Source: Arcobacter vandammei (GTDB taxonomy: Bacteria; Campylobacterota; Campylobacteria; Campylobacterales; Arcobacteraceae). Taken from it: 64,000 nt of DNA. Below, in pieces: positions 36,860 to 44,337 of the stretch. Where the stretch lies: positions 103,512-167,511 of the forward strand of contig NZ_JADKPZ010000003.1 of NCBI RefSeq assembly GCF_016106035.1. Reading direction: 5' to 3'. Position 1 is the stretch's first letter. Each line of letters starts with the position of its first letter. Under the pieces are notes generated by a model. It saw only the letters and a list, made by a program, of their open reading frames with translations. It was not told where the DNA came from and searched no databases. The position numbers and the translations under genes are program-made.

Positions 36860-37642
36860 TTATGCCTTAAATCCTAAAATCGCAATTGCTAAAATAATTC
36901 CAACACTTGTTGCTAGAGTTAAAATCATACCATCCATAAATCGTCCCCATCCCATCATCATATAGCCTTTGAATGAGTCTAAAAATGAGTTAACAAAAGC
37001 AAATCCAGGAGCAAGAAGTAAAACACTTGCAGCCATAGCAATATTTGGAGTTGCACTAAAACCGTAGATTTTTGATAAACCTGCAATTAGTGTCGCAACA
37101 AAGGCGGTTATTCCAAAAACTATAATCATTACAAATCTTCTTTTTGATAGTTCTTGCCTTGTTATCATAGCTAGAGTTGAAGCCACAAATGTAATTGCAA
37201 TCGCCATAAAATCGCCACCTTGCAAATATGCAAAACTTCCACAAGCAATTCCAACCATAAATACAACCAACCAACGATTATAATAATTTGGTTCAATTTT
37301 CTTTAAAATTGTGTATAAATATGTGATGTCGTAGTTTACTTCGTTCTCTTTTTTTTCCATTTTTAAAACAATATTTTGAATTTCGCAAACTATACTCATA
37401 TTTATTGGTTTATGATGAACTCTTCTTGTTGTTGTAACACTTTGCCCGTGATATAGGGTTGTAAGAACTATTGCAGATGGAATTAAAGATAACTCAACAC
37501 TTGAAGCACCAAGAACTTTTCCTAATCTTTGTGCTGTTTGTTCAATTAAAATACTCTCCGCTCCATATTCACTCATTAAAACAGCTGCTTTTATTATTCC
37601 TCTTGTGATTGTAGATTGTTCTTCATAAGATAGTTTTTTCAT
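36860..37642 (-). CDS. Threonine/serine exporter family, large half (YjjP/ThrE N-domain)
   Basis: 260 residues. The N-terminal cytoplasmic domain (about 1-120) has the family pattern MSEYGAESILIEQTAQRLG and TTLYHGQSVTTTRRVH. It is followed by five membrane helices (about 128-255) with LLLAPGFAFVNSFLDSFKGY. It is the larger partner of a split ThrE-type exporter with the downstream YjjB-like protein. The substrate cannot be read from sequence. Confidence 0.83.
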   Translation of the reverse strand: MKKLSYEEQSTITRGIIKAAVLMSEYGAESILIEQTAQRLGKVLGASSVELSLIPSAIVLTTLYHGQSVTTTRRVHHKPINMSIVCEIQNIVLKMEKKENEVNYDITYLYTILKKIEPNYYNRWLVVFMVGIACGSFAYLQGGDFMAIAITFVASTLAMITRQELSKRRFVMIIVFGITAFVATLIAGLSKIYGFSATPNIAMAASVLLLAPGFAFVNSFLDSFKGYMMMGWGRFMDGMILTLATSVGIILAIAILGFKA

Positions 37643-37686
37643 TTTTTTCTTTTATTTTAAAATTTATGAAATTATACAAATTTTGT

Positions 37687-37692
37687 TATAAT
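37687..37692 (+). promoter_or_regulatory. Extended -10 promoter of the coaX-hisG gene chain
   Basis: TATAAT preceded by TG and one base (TGTTATAAT), 25 bases before the first start codon at 37712. AAGGA (37702-37706) is the ribosome site. Confidence 0.55.
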
Positions 37693-37711
37693 AAAGGTTT
37701 TAAGGATATAA

Positions 37712-38053
37712 ATGAGAGAAATTACGCAAGTTTTTGCTAAAAAAAACATAATTTTCAAAGAGTTTAAAGAAGTTTTACCAAAAGAGATAAATAGTAGAAA
37801 AAATATAAAAATTTATGTAGCAACTGGAGTTGATATGAAGTTTTATGCTATTTTTGTGCTTGAACAAAAAAGTAGATTTTTAAGAAAAAATGCAAATGAG
37901 CTAATGGAACTTTGTGAACAACTAGCTAGTTTTATGGGGCATAATTTCAAAGTAAAAGAGCTGTTTTTTAGTGGAGATATGTGTAGCAAAGCAAAAGCTT
38001 ATCTGAAAGATAATTTTTGGGGTGTAAAGGAAAATAAAAGTGATTTTATGTGA
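37712..38053 (+). CDS. Hypothetical protein upstream of coaX
   Basis: 113 residues, not recognised. It is soluble and mixed alpha/beta, with a Lys-rich N-terminus and blocks IKIYVATGVDMKFYAIFVLEQ and MELCEQLASFMGHNFKVKEL. The promoter, AAGGA ribosome site and 14-base overlap with coaX support real expression as the first gene of the chain. No catalytic motif or membrane segment is evident. It could be a small regulator or a partner of one of the following enzymes. Confidence 0.65.
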   Translation: MREITQVFAKKNIIFKEFKEVLPKEINSRKNIKIYVATGVDMKFYAIFVLEQKSRFLRKNANELMELCEQLASFMGHNFKVKELFFSGDMCSKAKAYLKDNFWGVKENKSDFM

Positions 38054-38672
38054 TATTGGAAATACAACTTTTCATTTTTTGATAAATAAAGAGCATAAAA
38101 AATATTTTTTAGATGAGGAAATACCAAAATTTAATGATGAGGTATTTTTTATCTCTGTAAACGAAAAAGGTACAAAAAAGCTACTCAAACAAAACAATAA
38201 AGCAAAAGATTTAAGCTCTTTAATTGATTTTAAAACACCTTATAAAGGAATGGGAATTGATAGAGTTGTAGCTTGTTTATTTCAAGAAAATAAGATAATA
38301 GTTGATGCAGGAAGTGCAATAACAGTCGATATTATAGAAAATTCCACTCACAAAGGTGGTTTTATTCTTGTAGGAATACACAATTTTTTAAAATCTTATG
38401 AGCAAATATCAGAAAAATTAAAGGTTGATTTTGAAAAAAATATTAATTTAGATAAAATACCGCTTCAAACAAAAGATGCTATTTTGTATGCTTTAATGAA
38501 ATCTATCATTTTACCTATCAAAGAAGTAAGTTTAAATAAAAATATAATAATTACAGGTGGAGATGGAGAATTTTTAAGCCAATTTTTTGAAAATTGCACA
38601 TATAAAAAAGATTTAATATTTGAGAATATGAAAAGGATAATAGATGCTAACAATTGCATTGCCAAAGGGTAG
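38040..38672 (+). CDS. coaX: Type III pantothenate kinase
   Basis: 210 residues from GTG 38040, with AAGGA upstream. ASKHA-fold motifs: CDIGNTTFHF (phosphate 1), YKGMGIDRVVAC (pantothenate and Asp-Arg), DAGSAITVDI (phosphate 2) and HKGGFILVGI. It phosphorylates pantothenate in the first step of CoA synthesis, needs a monovalent cation and is not feedback-inhibited by CoA. Slightly short for the family (usually 220-260). It overlaps the gene before by 14 and hisG by 29 bases. Confidence 0.88.
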   Translation: MILCDIGNTTFHFLINKEHKKYFLDEEIPKFNDEVFFISVNEKGTKKLLKQNNKAKDLSSLIDFKTPYKGMGIDRVVACLFQENKIIVDAGSAITVDIIENSTHKGGFILVGIHNFLKSYEQISEKLKVDFEKNINLDKIPLQTKDAILYALMKSIILPIKEVSLNKNIIITGGDGEFLSQFFENCTYKKDLIFENMKRIIDANNCIAKG

Positions 38673-39252
38673 AATTGCAGATGAAACTCTTGATAGATTT
38701 GAAAAAGCTTTTGGAGAAAAGTTTATTTTTGAAGATAGAAAGTTAATTTTAGAGAAAAGTGGATTTAAATTTTTAAATGTAAGAAACCAAGATGTTCCAA
38801 CTTATGTTATGCACGGAGCTGCTGATTTGGGAGTTGTTGGACTTGATGTTTTGGAAGAAAAAGAGTACGACTTAATCAAACTACTTGATTTAAAACTAGG
38901 TCGTTGCAGAGTTGCTTTTGGTTTAAGAGCTGGTGAAAAACTAAACTTTGATAAAAGCAAAATCACAATTGCAACAAAACATGAAAAAATAGCAAAGAAA
39001 TATTTTGAAGAAAAAGCTATGGCGGTGGAAATCATCAAGCTTTATGGTTCTATTGAATTAGCTCCTCTTGTTGGGCTTTGTGATTGTATTGTTGATATTG
39101 TTGAAACGGGCGAAACTATGAAGCAAAACGGACTTGAAGTAGGGCCTACTATTATGGAGACAACAGCTCATTTAATAGCAAATAAAAACTCTTTTTATGC
39201 AAAAAAAGAGCTTATTTTCAATTTAAAAGATAGAATAGAAAAATATTTATAA
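38644..39252 (+). CDS. hisG: ATP phosphoribosyltransferase, short form
   Basis: 202 residues: LTIALPKGRIADETLD at the N-terminus, DVPTYVMHGAADLGVVG, and the PRPP-binding stretch CIVDIVETGETMKQNGLEV. It lacks the C-terminal regulatory domain of long HisG, so it should need HisZ, which is not in this window. First committed step of histidine synthesis. It starts inside the end of coaX (29 bases) and its stop overlaps the methyltransferase ATG. Confidence 0.92.
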   Translation: MLTIALPKGRIADETLDRFEKAFGEKFIFEDRKLILEKSGFKFLNVRNQDVPTYVMHGAADLGVVGLDVLEEKEYDLIKLLDLKLGRCRVAFGLRAGEKLNFDKSKITIATKHEKIAKKYFEEKAMAVEIIKLYGSIELAPLVGLCDCIVDIVETGETMKQNGLEVGPTIMETTAHLIANKNSFYAKKELIFNLKDRIEKYL

Positions 39253-39965
39253 TGACAAACTTAGATTTATATGCAAAAATAGAGCCTTATTTAGATTTAG
39301 AGGAAGCAACTTACACTCTGCACAAAGAGTTTATGAAAATAGTAATGGAAAACTCTTTGGAAAATATTTTGGATATTGGTTGTGGAAGAGGCTATTTTTT
39401 AGAGAATTTACGAATAAATGGGCTTAACTATTTAGGAATTGACCAAAGTAAAATTCAAATTGATGTTTGCAAAGAGAAAGGTTTAAATGCCAAAAATATT
39501 GAACTAAAAGATATAAAAGAGAAGTTTGATTGTGCAGTTGCTATTTTTGATGTTGTAAATTTTGTAAACAAAGATGAGTTAAAAGAGTTTTTCAGTGATA
39601 TTAAAAATGTTTTAAATCCAAATGGATATTTTATTTTTGATGTAAATACTCTTTATGCTTTTGAAAATATTGCACAAGGAAGTATAAATATTGATTTAGA
39701 AGATGGATTTATTGCTGTAAACTCAGATTTTGAGAACTCAAGACTTATTACAAATTTCTTTTTATTTGAAAAAGAAAAAGATGATAAATATATAAAAAAT
39801 AGCGGACAAATAGTTCAAGAGTATTATAAAAATAGTTATTTAGGAAAATTATTAAAAGAGTGTGGTTTTTCTATTTTTGAGAAAAAAGAGCTTTTTTTAT
39901 ATACAGATGAAGAAGCAGATAAAATTATATTTATTTGTAAAAAAGCTAGTTTTGAAAAAAGTTAG
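39252..39965 (+). CDS. Class I SAM-dependent methyltransferase
   Basis: 237 residues. Motif I is LDIGCGRGYFLENL (about 40-53); the acidic motif II is YLGIDQSKI; the post-I pattern FDCAVAIFDVVNFV and NPNGYFIFDVNT complete the Rossmann fold. The substrate is unknown. The ATG overlaps the hisG stop by one base, so it is translated from the same message. A role tied to histidine or CoA is not implied by any motif. Confidence 0.8.
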   Translation: MTNLDLYAKIEPYLDLEEATYTLHKEFMKIVMENSLENILDIGCGRGYFLENLRINGLNYLGIDQSKIQIDVCKEKGLNAKNIELKDIKEKFDCAVAIFDVVNFVNKDELKEFFSDIKNVLNPNGYFIFDVNTLYAFENIAQGSINIDLEDGFIAVNSDFENSRLITNFFLFEKEKDDKYIKNSGQIVQEYYKNSYLGKLLKECGFSIFEKKELFLYTDEEADKIIFICKKASFEKS

Positions 39966-40809
39966 CTTTTTAGTAATTCTAACAACAATTTTTGTTTTCA
40001 TACACTACATTGACTTAGATGATAAGTTACTTTATAAAGTTTTCTCTTCTAAAAATAATTATTTAGTATCTGAAGAAAATCATCATTATGAATTAAAATA
40101 TATAAAATATATTAAGAAGAATTTATCTGGAATTACTTATAATGAAAAAAGTGATACTCTATTTGTAATTACAAACTCTCCAAGAGATATTTACGAACTT
40201 GATAAAAATGGCTCAATCTTAAGAAAAATAGATTTAAAAGGTTTTAAAGATACTGAAGATTTAACCTATATAAAAGATGATATGTTTGCTATTCTGGATG
40301 AAAAATTAAGTAGTTTTTTTGTTGTAAAAATAGATGAAGATACAGAAATAATTTCTAAAAAAGATAGCATTAAAGAGTTTAATATTGATGTTAGAAACTT
40401 TAAGAACTTTGGACTAGAAGGTATAAGCTATGATAAAATTGAAGACAAATTTTATCTAGTAAATGAAAGAGGTCCTAAAAAAATAATAACAGTAAAAGGT
40501 TTTATGGAAGATATAGATATGGAGGTTAATTATAAAGATGAACTCAAAGATAATAACCTATATTTAGGTGATTTTTCAGCTATACATTTTGATGATAAAA
40601 GTAAAAATATATATATTTTAAGTGATGAATCAGCTCTTTTGGCTAGAGTAGATAATAATGAAAAATTTAGTAAATATTTAGATTTACAAGAAGATGACTT
40701 ATCATCTAAATTAAAAGCTGCTGAGGGTTTTACAAAAGACAGCGATGGAAATTTTTATATAGTTAGTGAGCCAAATATATTTTTAAGTATAAAAAAGATG
40801 AAGGATTAA
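39952..40809 (+). CDS. SdiA-regulated-like (YjiK family) beta-propeller protein
   Basis: 285 residues from TTG 39952, which overlaps the methyltransferase stop by 14 bases. A longer open frame back to 39862 exists, but that part reads like a shadow of the methyltransferase. The product then begins with a signal anchor (KKVSFLVILTTIFVFIHYI), followed by a secreted or membrane-tethered propeller: SGITYNEKSDTLFVITNSP, GLEGISYDKIEDKFYLVNE and AAEGFTKDSDGNFYIVSEP are the repeated blades. The family often sits in the periplasm; function unknown. It is convergent with trpS, overlapping by four bases. Confidence 0.72.
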   Translation: MKKVSFLVILTTIFVFIHYIDLDDKLLYKVFSSKNNYLVSEENHHYELKYIKYIKKNLSGITYNEKSDTLFVITNSPRDIYELDKNGSILRKIDLKGFKDTEDLTYIKDDMFAILDEKLSSFFVVKIDEDTEIISKKDSIKEFNIDVRNFKNFGLEGISYDKIEDKFYLVNERGPKKIITVKGFMEDIDMEVNYKDELKDNNLYLGDFSAIHFDDKSKNIYILSDESALLARVDNNEKFSKYLDLQEDDLSSKLKAAEGFTKDSDGNFYIVSEPNIFLSIKKMKD

Positions 40810-40818
40810 ATTAATCCT
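40802..40818. other. Palindrome spanning two overlapping convergent stops
   Basis: AGGATTAA-A-TTAATCCT, a perfect 8-bp dyad. Both stop codons lie inside it (40806-40809, shared TTAA). No T-run follows, so it may only slow transcription. Confidence 0.4.
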
Positions 40819-41771
40819 ACTACATCTCTTATTTGCTCCATTTTAGAAGCTGCAATTTTTCTAGCCTTTGCTGCTCCAAACTCCAAAATATCTCTTACTT
40901 CTTTTGGTCTTTGCGAGAAATACTCTCTTTTTTCTTCATAAGGTGCAAAATAATTCTCTATTTTTGCTAGTAAAGTTTGTTTAAAATGTCCATAACCCTC
41001 ACCTGGTGTTTCATATCTTTTTTGTAAATCTTTTAACTCATCATCATTCATAAATAGTTTTGAAATAGCATAAATATTGCAATTTTCCCACTCTTTAGCT
41101 TCATTTAACTCTTTTGAATCTGTAACTATTCCCATAACTTGTTTTTTTCTAGTTTTTGAACTTGTAAACATATCTATTGTATTGTTATATGATTTACTCA
41201 TTTTAGCCCCATCAGTTCCAGGAACTGTTGCAACTTCTTCATCTACTTTTGCAAGAGGAAGAGTAAAAATCTCTTTTTTATATGAGTGATTAAAAGATAT
41301 TGCAATATCTCTTGTCATCTCCACATGTTGAATTTGATCTTTTCCAACTGGAACTATATTTGAATCAAATAGTAAAATATCAGCAGCCATCAAAACAGGA
41401 TATGAAAAAAGTCCATGATTTGCACTAATTCCTCTTGAAGTTTTATCTTTATAAGAGTGAGCTCTTTCAAGAAGCCCCATAGAAGTGTGGTTTGATAAAA
41501 TCCAGTAAAGTTCTAAAACCTCTTTAACATCGTGTTGAATCCAAAAAGTAGATTTCTCAACATCCATTCCAAGAGCTAGAAAATTAATAGCTGCTTCAAA
41601 AGAGTTTCTTTCCAAATCTTCTTTATTTTTAACACTTGTTAATGCATGATATGAAGCAATAAATGCAAATAATTCGCCATCGTTTTGCGAATCAATCATC
41701 TTTTTTACCATTCCAAAATAGTTTCCTATATGAATTGTTCCAGAGGGTTGAATACCTGATAAAATTCTCAC
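40806..41771 (-). CDS. trpS: Tryptophanyl-tRNA synthetase
   Basis: 321 residues, class I. SGIQPSGTIHIGNYFG carries the HIGH-like signature, KMSKS is intact (DGAKMSKSYNN), and PVGKDQIQHVEMTRDIA is the Trp/tRNA region. It charges tRNA-Trp. Single gene. Its stop overlaps the preceding convergent gene. Confidence 0.96.
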   Translation of the reverse strand: MRILSGIQPSGTIHIGNYFGMVKKMIDSQNDGELFAFIASYHALTSVKNKEDLERNSFEAAINFLALGMDVEKSTFWIQHDVKEVLELYWILSNHTSMGLLERAHSYKDKTSRGISANHGLFSYPVLMAADILLFDSNIVPVGKDQIQHVEMTRDIAISFNHSYKKEIFTLPLAKVDEEVATVPGTDGAKMSKSYNNTIDMFTSSKTRKKQVMGIVTDSKELNEAKEWENCNIYAISKLFMNDDELKDLQKRYETPGEGYGHFKQTLLAKIENYFAPYEEKREYFSQRPKEVRDILEFGAAKARKIAASKMEQIRDVVGLI

Positions 41772-41901
41772 ACTAAATCCTTTTAAATATCTTTTATAAA
41801 ATTTTTGAAGATTATATCTAAACTTGTTAAAATCTCTAAAAGTGCTTATCCAAGTTTTTATAGCTTTTTAGATAAAATAAAAGAAAAACAAAGGGTATTT
41901 A

Positions 41902-42306
41902 ATGGAATTTGAACTTATTTTAAGTTTTTTAGGCTTCTTTCTGACAGCAACAATTTTGGTTGTTGCTTTCTTATATTTGTATGCAATTGTAACTCCTTAT
42001 GATGATTACAATCTTATATTTAAAGAGAATAATGTTGCAGCTGCTTTAGGTTTTGGAGGTGCAATTATTGGTGTTTCAATACCACTTTATAGTGCTTTAG
42101 AACACTCTGTTTCGTATGTGGATTTTGCTTTTTGGGGAGTTGTTGCTATTTTAGTTCAACTTATTTTTGCTTTTTTAGTAACAAGATCAGGAGTAAAATT
42201 TTCATTTACAGAAAAAATAGAAAAAGGTGATGTAGCTGTTGGAATTTTAATGGCATTTTTATCTATTGCTATTGGGCTTTTAAACGCTGGATCAATGAGT
42301 TATTAA
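41902..42306 (+). CDS. DUF350 membrane protein
   Basis: 134 residues, four membrane helices. It matches the DUF350/YjfL family pattern: NVAAALGFGGAIIGVSIPLY and KGDVAVGILMAFLSIAIGLLNAG, two internally similar halves. Function not established. Single gene, closed by a stem-loop shared with the convergent hicB-like gene. Confidence 0.8.
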   Translation: MEFELILSFLGFFLTATILVVAFLYLYAIVTPYDDYNLIFKENNVAAALGFGGAIIGVSIPLYSALEHSVSYVDFAFWGVVAILVQLIFAFLVTRSGVKFSFTEKIEKGDVAVGILMAFLSIAIGLLNAGSMSY

Positions 42307-42313
42307 ACTTTTT

Positions 42314-42353
42314 AAAGATAGTAGATTTAATTCAAAGAAAATTTACTATCTTT
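42314..42353. terminator. Bidirectional stem-loop between the DUF350 and hicB-like genes
   Basis: AAAGATAGTA and TACTATCTTT pair over a 20-base loop that holds the hicB-like stop codon. T5 follows on the plus strand. Confidence 0.6.
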
Positions 42354-42641
42354 TTCTATAAGATTTTTTATATAAGTATTTAAAGAAACCCCAATTTTTG
42401 TAGCATTTAAAACAGCAAGTCTATGAAGTTCACTTCCAGTTCTTACATTAAAAACACCTTTAAATGCTTTTTGTGGTTCTCTATTTAACTCTTTACAAGT
42501 CAAAATATATTCATCAACTGCATTTTGTGCTTCAAATGTTACTAAATCATTTATCATATCAATTTTACCAAAAAAGCATTTATCTTCAGAAGAGTATTCA
42601 ACTGTACCAATATAGCCATTGTATTCAATTGTATTTGACAT
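42327..42641 (-). CDS. HicB-family antitoxin-like protein without HicA
   Basis: 104 residues. The N-terminal HicB fold: YNGYIGTVEYSSEDKCFFGK and a following acidic block. The C-terminal ribbon-helix-helix has GSELHRLAVLNATKIGVSLNTYIKNLIE. In a full system HicB neutralises the HicA mRNA interferase and represses the operon. Here only 21 and 81 bases separate it from its neighbours, too little for a hicA, so it is solitary. It may act only as a DNA-binding protein. AAGGAG lies upstream of ATG 42641. Confidence 0.8.
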   Translation of the reverse strand: MSNTIEYNGYIGTVEYSSEDKCFFGKIDMINDLVTFEAQNAVDEYILTCKELNREPQKAFKGVFNVRTGSELHRLAVLNATKIGVSLNTYIKNLIEKDSKFSLN

Positions 42642-42722
42642 ATTAGAAAATCTCCTTTAATTTATTTTGTATCTGTTTTATAAGATAAACTTTATTTTAG
42701 TTGCAAAATTATATAAAATATA

Positions 42723-43259
42723 TTAAAAAAACAAAATCTTAAACCCAATAAGTATTAAAACAACTCCACCAAATATTTCAGCCTTACTCTCATATTTTTC
42801 TCCACCTTTTTGTCCAAATAAAACTCCAAAATAACTCATAATAAATGTAATAATTCCAATAATAAACAAGCTTAAATATATATTTATATTAAACAGATGT
42901 AAGCTATAACCAGCTGCCATTGCATCTAAACTTGTAGCAATTGCAAGAGTAAATAAAATTCTATTTGTAATTTGTGGAATCTCTTCATCATCTTTTTTGA
43001 AAGCTTCAAAAATCATTTTTGCACCAATTACAAAAAGTAAAATAAAAGCCACAATTTTGTCATATCCTTGAATATACTCTCTTAATCCAATTCCACCTAA
43101 AAAACCAATAAATGGCATAAGTGCCTGAAAAATACCAAAATATAAGGCAGCACTAAGTGCTAGTTTTCTAAGATTTCCTCTATTTTTAGCCCCAAGTCCA
43201 ATAGAAACAGCAAATGCATCCATAGATAAAGCTAAAGCCAAAATAAAAATTTCTAACAT
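42723..43259 (-). CDS. mntP: Manganese efflux pump MntP
   Basis: 178 residues from ATG 43259, where AGGAAAATTT provides the ribosome site. A frame extending to 43301 has no such signal. Six helices. LSMDAFAVSIGLGAK and its inverted copy in ATSLDAMAAGYSLHLF carry the conserved Asp residues, and FLGGIGLREYI is also present. It exports Mn2+. No yybP-ykoY riboswitch is seen upstream. It is divergent from a cation diffusion facilitator, so the intervening 85 bases may be a metal-responsive control region. Confidence 0.9.
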   Translation of the reverse strand: MLEIFILALALSMDAFAVSIGLGAKNRGNLRKLALSAALYFGIFQALMPFIGFLGGIGLREYIQGYDKIVAFILLFVIGAKMIFEAFKKDDEEIPQITNRILFTLAIATSLDAMAAGYSLHLFNINIYLSLFIIGIITFIMSYFGVLFGQKGGEKYESKAEIFGGVVLILIGFKILFF

Positions 43260-43308
43260 AAATTTTCCTAAAACTATAAAATAAATGGTAATTGTAACCA
43301 AAACTCTA

Positions 43309-43314
43309 TATAAT
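43309..43314 (+). promoter_or_regulatory. -10 box of the CDF transporter gene
   Basis: TATAAT 31 bases upstream of ATG 43345, with TAGGAATAA as the ribosome site. Confidence 0.5.
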
Positions 43315-43344
43315 TGGCTTTTAAAAAATTTATAGGAATAATTT

Positions 43345-44307
43345 ATGAAAAATTGTAATATTGGTTTAACTCTGCATAAACCTTATATAAAAGATTCTCA
43401 CTCTTGTTCACACAATCACCATCACACTCATGCACACGAAGATGCACATTCACATGCACATTCGCACGATCATAGAAAAACAGATAAAAAAGTATTAAAA
43501 ATCGCTTTGGTTATCACACTTATTACTATGTTTGCAGAGTTTTTTTATGGTTTTTTATCAAACTCACTAGCACTTATTTCAGATGCAATTCATATGTTTA
43601 CACACTCTTTTGCTTTGATTATTTCACTTGTTGCCATAATAATTGCTAGTAAAACAGCACCAATATCAAAAACCTTTGGTTACTATAGAGTTGAAGTATT
43701 AGCAGCTTTTATAAATGGAATTACTATTGTTTTATCAATTATTTGGATAGTTTATGAAGCCTTTGAGAGATTTTTAAATCCTCAAATAATAGATATAAAA
43801 ATGGCTATGATAGTGGCAATTATTGGGCTTGTTGTAAATATTATTACAGGTGTTATTTTAATGCAAGGCGATAAAAATAATATAAATCTAAAATCAGCTT
43901 TTGTGCATATGTTAAGTGATGCTTTATCCTCTGTTGCAATAATTATTGGATATATCGTAATTTTCTACACTTCTTGGTATTTTATAGATATTATTTTAGC
44001 TGTTTTGGTTGCATTTGTTATTTTAAAATGGGCTATTGATATTCTTAAAAACTCTACAAACACTTTGCTTGAAAGTTCGCCTCTTGATATAAATGAGGTA
44101 AAAAACTATATAGAAGAAAATGAAAAAGTGCTAGATTTACACGATATTCATATCTGGGAAATTACACAAGATATGTATTTCTTAACAGCACATCTAAAAA
44201 TAGATAAAAAAGATATAGAAAACTATGAAGAGATTTTAGAAAATATTAACCATAATCTAAAAAGCAAATTTAAAATAGTTCATACAACTTTTCAGTTTGA
44301 GTGGTAA
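43345..44307 (+). CDS. Cation diffusion facilitator (Zn/Co/Cd efflux)
   Basis: 320 residues. A His-rich cytoplasmic N-terminus (about 18-45, HNHHHTHAHEDAHSHAHSHD) probably gathers metal. Six membrane helices follow, with the site-A motifs SLALISDAIHMFTHS (Asp and His) and KSAFVHMLSDALSS. The C-terminal dimer domain has LHDIHIWEITQDMYFLTAHL. It resembles CzcD/ZitB zinc exporters; the HxxxD arrangement in both motifs favours Zn2+ or Cd2+. Divergent from mntP, convergent with the TonB-dependent receptor. Confidence 0.9.
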   Translation: MKNCNIGLTLHKPYIKDSHSCSHNHHHTHAHEDAHSHAHSHDHRKTDKKVLKIALVITLITMFAEFFYGFLSNSLALISDAIHMFTHSFALIISLVAIIIASKTAPISKTFGYYRVEVLAAFINGITIVLSIIWIVYEAFERFLNPQIIDIKMAMIVAIIGLVVNIITGVILMQGDKNNINLKSAFVHMLSDALSSVAIIIGYIVIFYTSWYFIDIILAVLVAFVILKWAIDILKNSTNTLLESSPLDINEVKNYIEENEKVLDLHDIHIWEITQDMYFLTAHLKIDKKDIENYEEILENINHNLKSKFKIVHTTFQFEW

Positions 44308-44329
44308 ATAAGGAAAAATTTCCTTATTT
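44306..44329. terminator. Bidirectional terminator between the CDF and TonB-receptor genes
   Basis: AAATAAGGAAA-AA-TTTCCTTATTT, a perfect 11-bp inverted repeat between convergent stops, with A/T tracts on both flanks. Confidence 0.75.
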
Positions 44330-44337
44330 ATTTAAGC

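Noticed and set aside
42723..43301. Longer mntP start at 43301
   Set aside because: The ATG at 43259 has AGGAAAATTT at the right distance and begins at the conserved MntP N-terminus; the extra 14 residues have no ribosome site.
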